A DNA stretch of 64,000 nt from Xanthobacter autotrophicus (GTDB lineage Bacteria; Pseudomonadota; Alphaproteobacteria; Rhizobiales; Xanthobacteraceae): NCBI RefSeq assembly GCF_005871085.1, contig NZ_VAUP01000038.1, positions 1 to 64,000 of the forward strand. Direction: 5' to 3'. Both the position numbers and the translations under genes were made by a program. This document shows, piece by piece, positions 62,628 to 64,000 of the stretch. The notes under the pieces are model-generated. The model ran no database searches. It saw nothing but the letters and a program-made list of their open reading frames with translations, and was not told the DNA's origin. The first letter of the stretch is position 1. Each line of letters starts with the position of its first letter.

Positions 62628-62935
62628 CACTTGAGCACCTGCTGCTTGATCTTCTCGGAAAGGTCGTCGAACTCGCTGTTCGCGCGGCGGACATAGATGG
62701 CGGTGATGAGGATCGTGAAGACGATCACGCCGAAGCCGATGGGAATACCCCATGTCATCACGCCGGAGCCGATACGCGCGGCAAGAACGGCCTTGTCGAA
62801 GGCAATAAGCAGGATGAAGCCGTAGTAAACGACCAGCATCGCGAAAGTGAGAATCCAGCCGAAGCGCGAGCGCGTCGCCTTCAACTTCTGATAATTGGGG
62901 TCGGCCGCAATGCGCGCGGCCAGAGATGCGTCCAT
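62627..62935 (-). CDS. yjcH: DUF485 membrane protein, YjcH type
   Basis: A 102-residue inner-membrane protein with two helices ([33 protein letters not shown]) and the DUF485 pattern [20 protein letters not shown] at the N-terminus. It is the standard partner encoded before actP and is thought to assist the symporter. AGGGAGGGGC lies just before the ATG at 62935. First gene of the yjcH-actP unit; a long promoter region lies upstream. Confidence 0.93.
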   Translation of the reverse strand: MDASLAARIAADPNYQKLKATRSRFGWILTFAMLVVYYGFILLIAFDKAVLAARIGSGVMTWGIPIGFGVIVFTILITAIYVRRANSEFDDLSEKIKQQVLK

Positions 62936-63667
62936 CGGAGCCCCTCCCTTTGCGGTCCACGGCTGTTCCGCGGACCTGATTGTTATCGTGGGACGACGCA
63001 GGGCCGGAGCGGGCCACACGTCGCGCCTGCAATCTGGACCAGCCGCGCGGCGGACGCTAGTTGGGGAGATACCGTACTTTGGGCGATACTCCTGCGGCAG
63101 GCTCCCGCACCGCACACAGTGCTTTTGGGGCAAAGAATCGCTTCAGATCAGAAGTTTAGCGGTATTTTCGGTGTTTTGCAGTTGCGTTCGACCAGGTCCG
63201 GAGCGGCTTTTTCCAAAGCCGCCAGAATCTTATACTTTCGGGTGAAGCAACTCAACGCTCCGCCCTTCGTATTATGAGGATCAGCGCGATCTGTTCCGTG
63301 TGAGGTAGCGGGCGGAGGGGTGGCCGGCATTCCGGTGCTCCGGCAGGGGCGCTCTCGGCCCCAACGAATTCCATGTCCTGCCGGAGTCGCTCCGGTGGAC
63401 ACAGGCCGCGCGGGGCGCGCCATGGTGTGCGGTGCAGCACCGCCACCTTGCCGCCGCTCCCGGGGCTGCGGTGCTCTATTTCGGCATCCTCTGCCCCGTT
63501 CCCCCTCGACGTGGCGACGACACCCTTGCCCCCACCGTGCCCTCCGCCCGAAATTGGCAGGCGCCGAATCCGGCTACGGTGCGGCAGAGGGGCCGGGCGG
63601 GGCCCGGCCGCAGCATCAGAATTCCAGGCCCGGGCCGCGCCCCGCGCCGATCCATCGAGGACAGGTC
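62936..63667. other. 732-bp divergent regulatory region upstream of yjcH-actP
   Basis: Long region between yjcH (minus) and the hydroxyacid dehydrogenase gene (plus). The part at 63130-63290 is clearly AT-richer than the rest. GATAC occurs twice 17 bp apart (63068-63072 and 63085-63089). A hairpin GCGGCTTT-T-AAAGCCGC-like (GGCTTTTTCCAAAGCC, 63209-63224) is visible. Short open frames here lack protein-like composition, and I call none. Confidence 0.5.
63068..63089. promoter_or_regulatory. Candidate regulator site: spaced GATAC direct repeat
   Basis: GATAC at 63068-63072 and at 63085-63089, separated by CGTACTTTGGGC, lie 133-154 bp upstream of the yjcH start. Whether this is the site for an acetate-responsive regulator is unknown. 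Confidence 0.3.
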
Positions 63668-64000
63668 ATGAAGCCCGAGATCATCCAGTTTTGCCCGCAG
63701 CTGCCCGGCCTTGAGGCGGCGCTGGCCGAGCGCTTCACCGTGCATCGCTTCTTCGAGAGCAAGGACCCCGAGGGGTTCCTCGCCCGCCACGCCGGCGCCA
63801 TCCGGGGCCTCGTCACGGGCGCCCACCTCGGCCTGCCGCCGGACCTCGGGGCGAGGCTGCCGGCGCTGGAGATCGTCGCCATCAACGGCGTGGGCTTCGA
63901 CAAGGTGGATCTGGTGGAGGCCCGTCGCCGGGGTGTTCGCGTCACCAACACGCCGGATGTGCTCACCGAGGACGTGGCGGACTTCGCCATCGGCCTGTCC
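63668..64000 (+). CDS. D-isomer-specific 2-hydroxyacid dehydrogenase, N-terminal part (3' truncated)
   Basis: The frame runs from ATG 63668 to the window end without a stop, giving 111 residues. It starts MKPEIIQFCPQLPGLEAALA and shows the family's first substrate/NAD-domain region: GLVTGAHLGLP, LEIVAINGVGFDKVDLVEAR, RGVRVTNTPDVLTEDVADFA. This is the glyoxylate/hydroxypyruvate reductase-like group, acting on NAD(P)H. The ATG has GAGGACAGG just upstream. The nucleotide-binding motif and catalytic Arg/Glu/His lie beyond the window. A glyoxylate-type enzyme beside actP, which also carries glycolate, may be meaningful. Confidence 0.9.
   Translation, partial: MKPEIIQFCPQLPGLEAALAERFTVHRFFESKDPEGFLARHAGAIRGLVTGAHLGLPPDLGARLPALEIVAINGVGFDKVDLVEARRRGVRVTNTPDVLTEDVADFAIGLS

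Noticed and set aside
60891-63032. ActP as a 713-residue protein with a long N-terminal extension
   Set aside because: The extension is the yjcH region read in another frame; the TGATG junction at 62627 gives the normal ActP start with its hydrophobic leader.
63148-63423. A 91-codon minus-strand frame in the yjcH upstream region
   Set aside because: Its C-terminal half (KYKILAALEKAAPDLVERNC) looks slightly protein-like, but the N-terminal half is not, no ribosome site was seen, and it lies in an AT-rich control region.

Overview
The window comes from a GC-rich alphaproteobacterium of the Hyphomicrobiales, most likely a Xanthobacteraceae-type genome (Xanthobacter, Azorhizobium or Ancylobacter). 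Four things point there: the gene order dnaB-alr-radA-cvpA-purF, a class I lysyl-tRNA synthetase, an frc-type fructose system and dispersed palindromic intergenic repeats. It looks like ordinary chromosome. I see no rRNA, tRNA, insertion sequence, prophage or CRISPR array. Taxonomy is inferred from gene content, not from a search.

Layout: 1-9.1 kb has the 3' part of an ETF-ubiquinone oxidoreductase, a trifunctional siroheme synthase (cysG), a RidA-family protein, DNA polymerase I, a small membrane protein with a SCO-type copper chaperone, a WYL regulator and a VOC protein. 9.1-22.2 kb has a GT2 glycosyltransferase, an orphan periplasmic binding protein, class I LysRS, then a minus-strand housekeeping block (dnaB, alr, radA, cvpA, purF, SDR). 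22.2-32.6 kb has a lipid kinase-like protein, two c-di-GMP proteins, several small secreted or membrane proteins and an FAD oxidoreductase. A perfect FNR/FixK box lies here, upstream of a 36-residue membrane protein.

32.7-38.8 kb is a fructose regulon split into two facing arms. frcB-frcC-frcA (ABC importer) is on the plus strand. frcR (ROK repressor), a FucU/RbsD-type protein and frcK (sugar kinase) are on the minus strand. Both arms carry the same dyad, ATAACTC-N5-GATTTAT, upstream of the first gene, which I read as the FrcR operator. 38.9-49.4 kb has an outer-membrane barrel, a glycine/tyrosine-rich exported protein, a large periplasmic sulfatase, a YbaK deacylase, a two-component system and an ABC-F ATPase. 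49.5-52.7 kb is an autotransporter with about eight repeats of about 47 residues.

53.1-62.9 kb is the most interesting block. A CBS/DUF294 nucleotidyltransferase-like protein, a small two-helix membrane protein, a symporter-histidine kinase (CrbS/CbrA type), a receiver-only response regulator and a membrane PAS/kinase-like protein fused to a DnaQ-type 3'-5' exonuclease are joined by four consecutive ATGA stop/start overlaps. Just upstream on the same strand lie yjcH and actP (acetate permease). The block looks like an acetate-sensing and uptake unit that also contains a nuclease. The window ends inside a D-2-hydroxyacid dehydrogenase gene.
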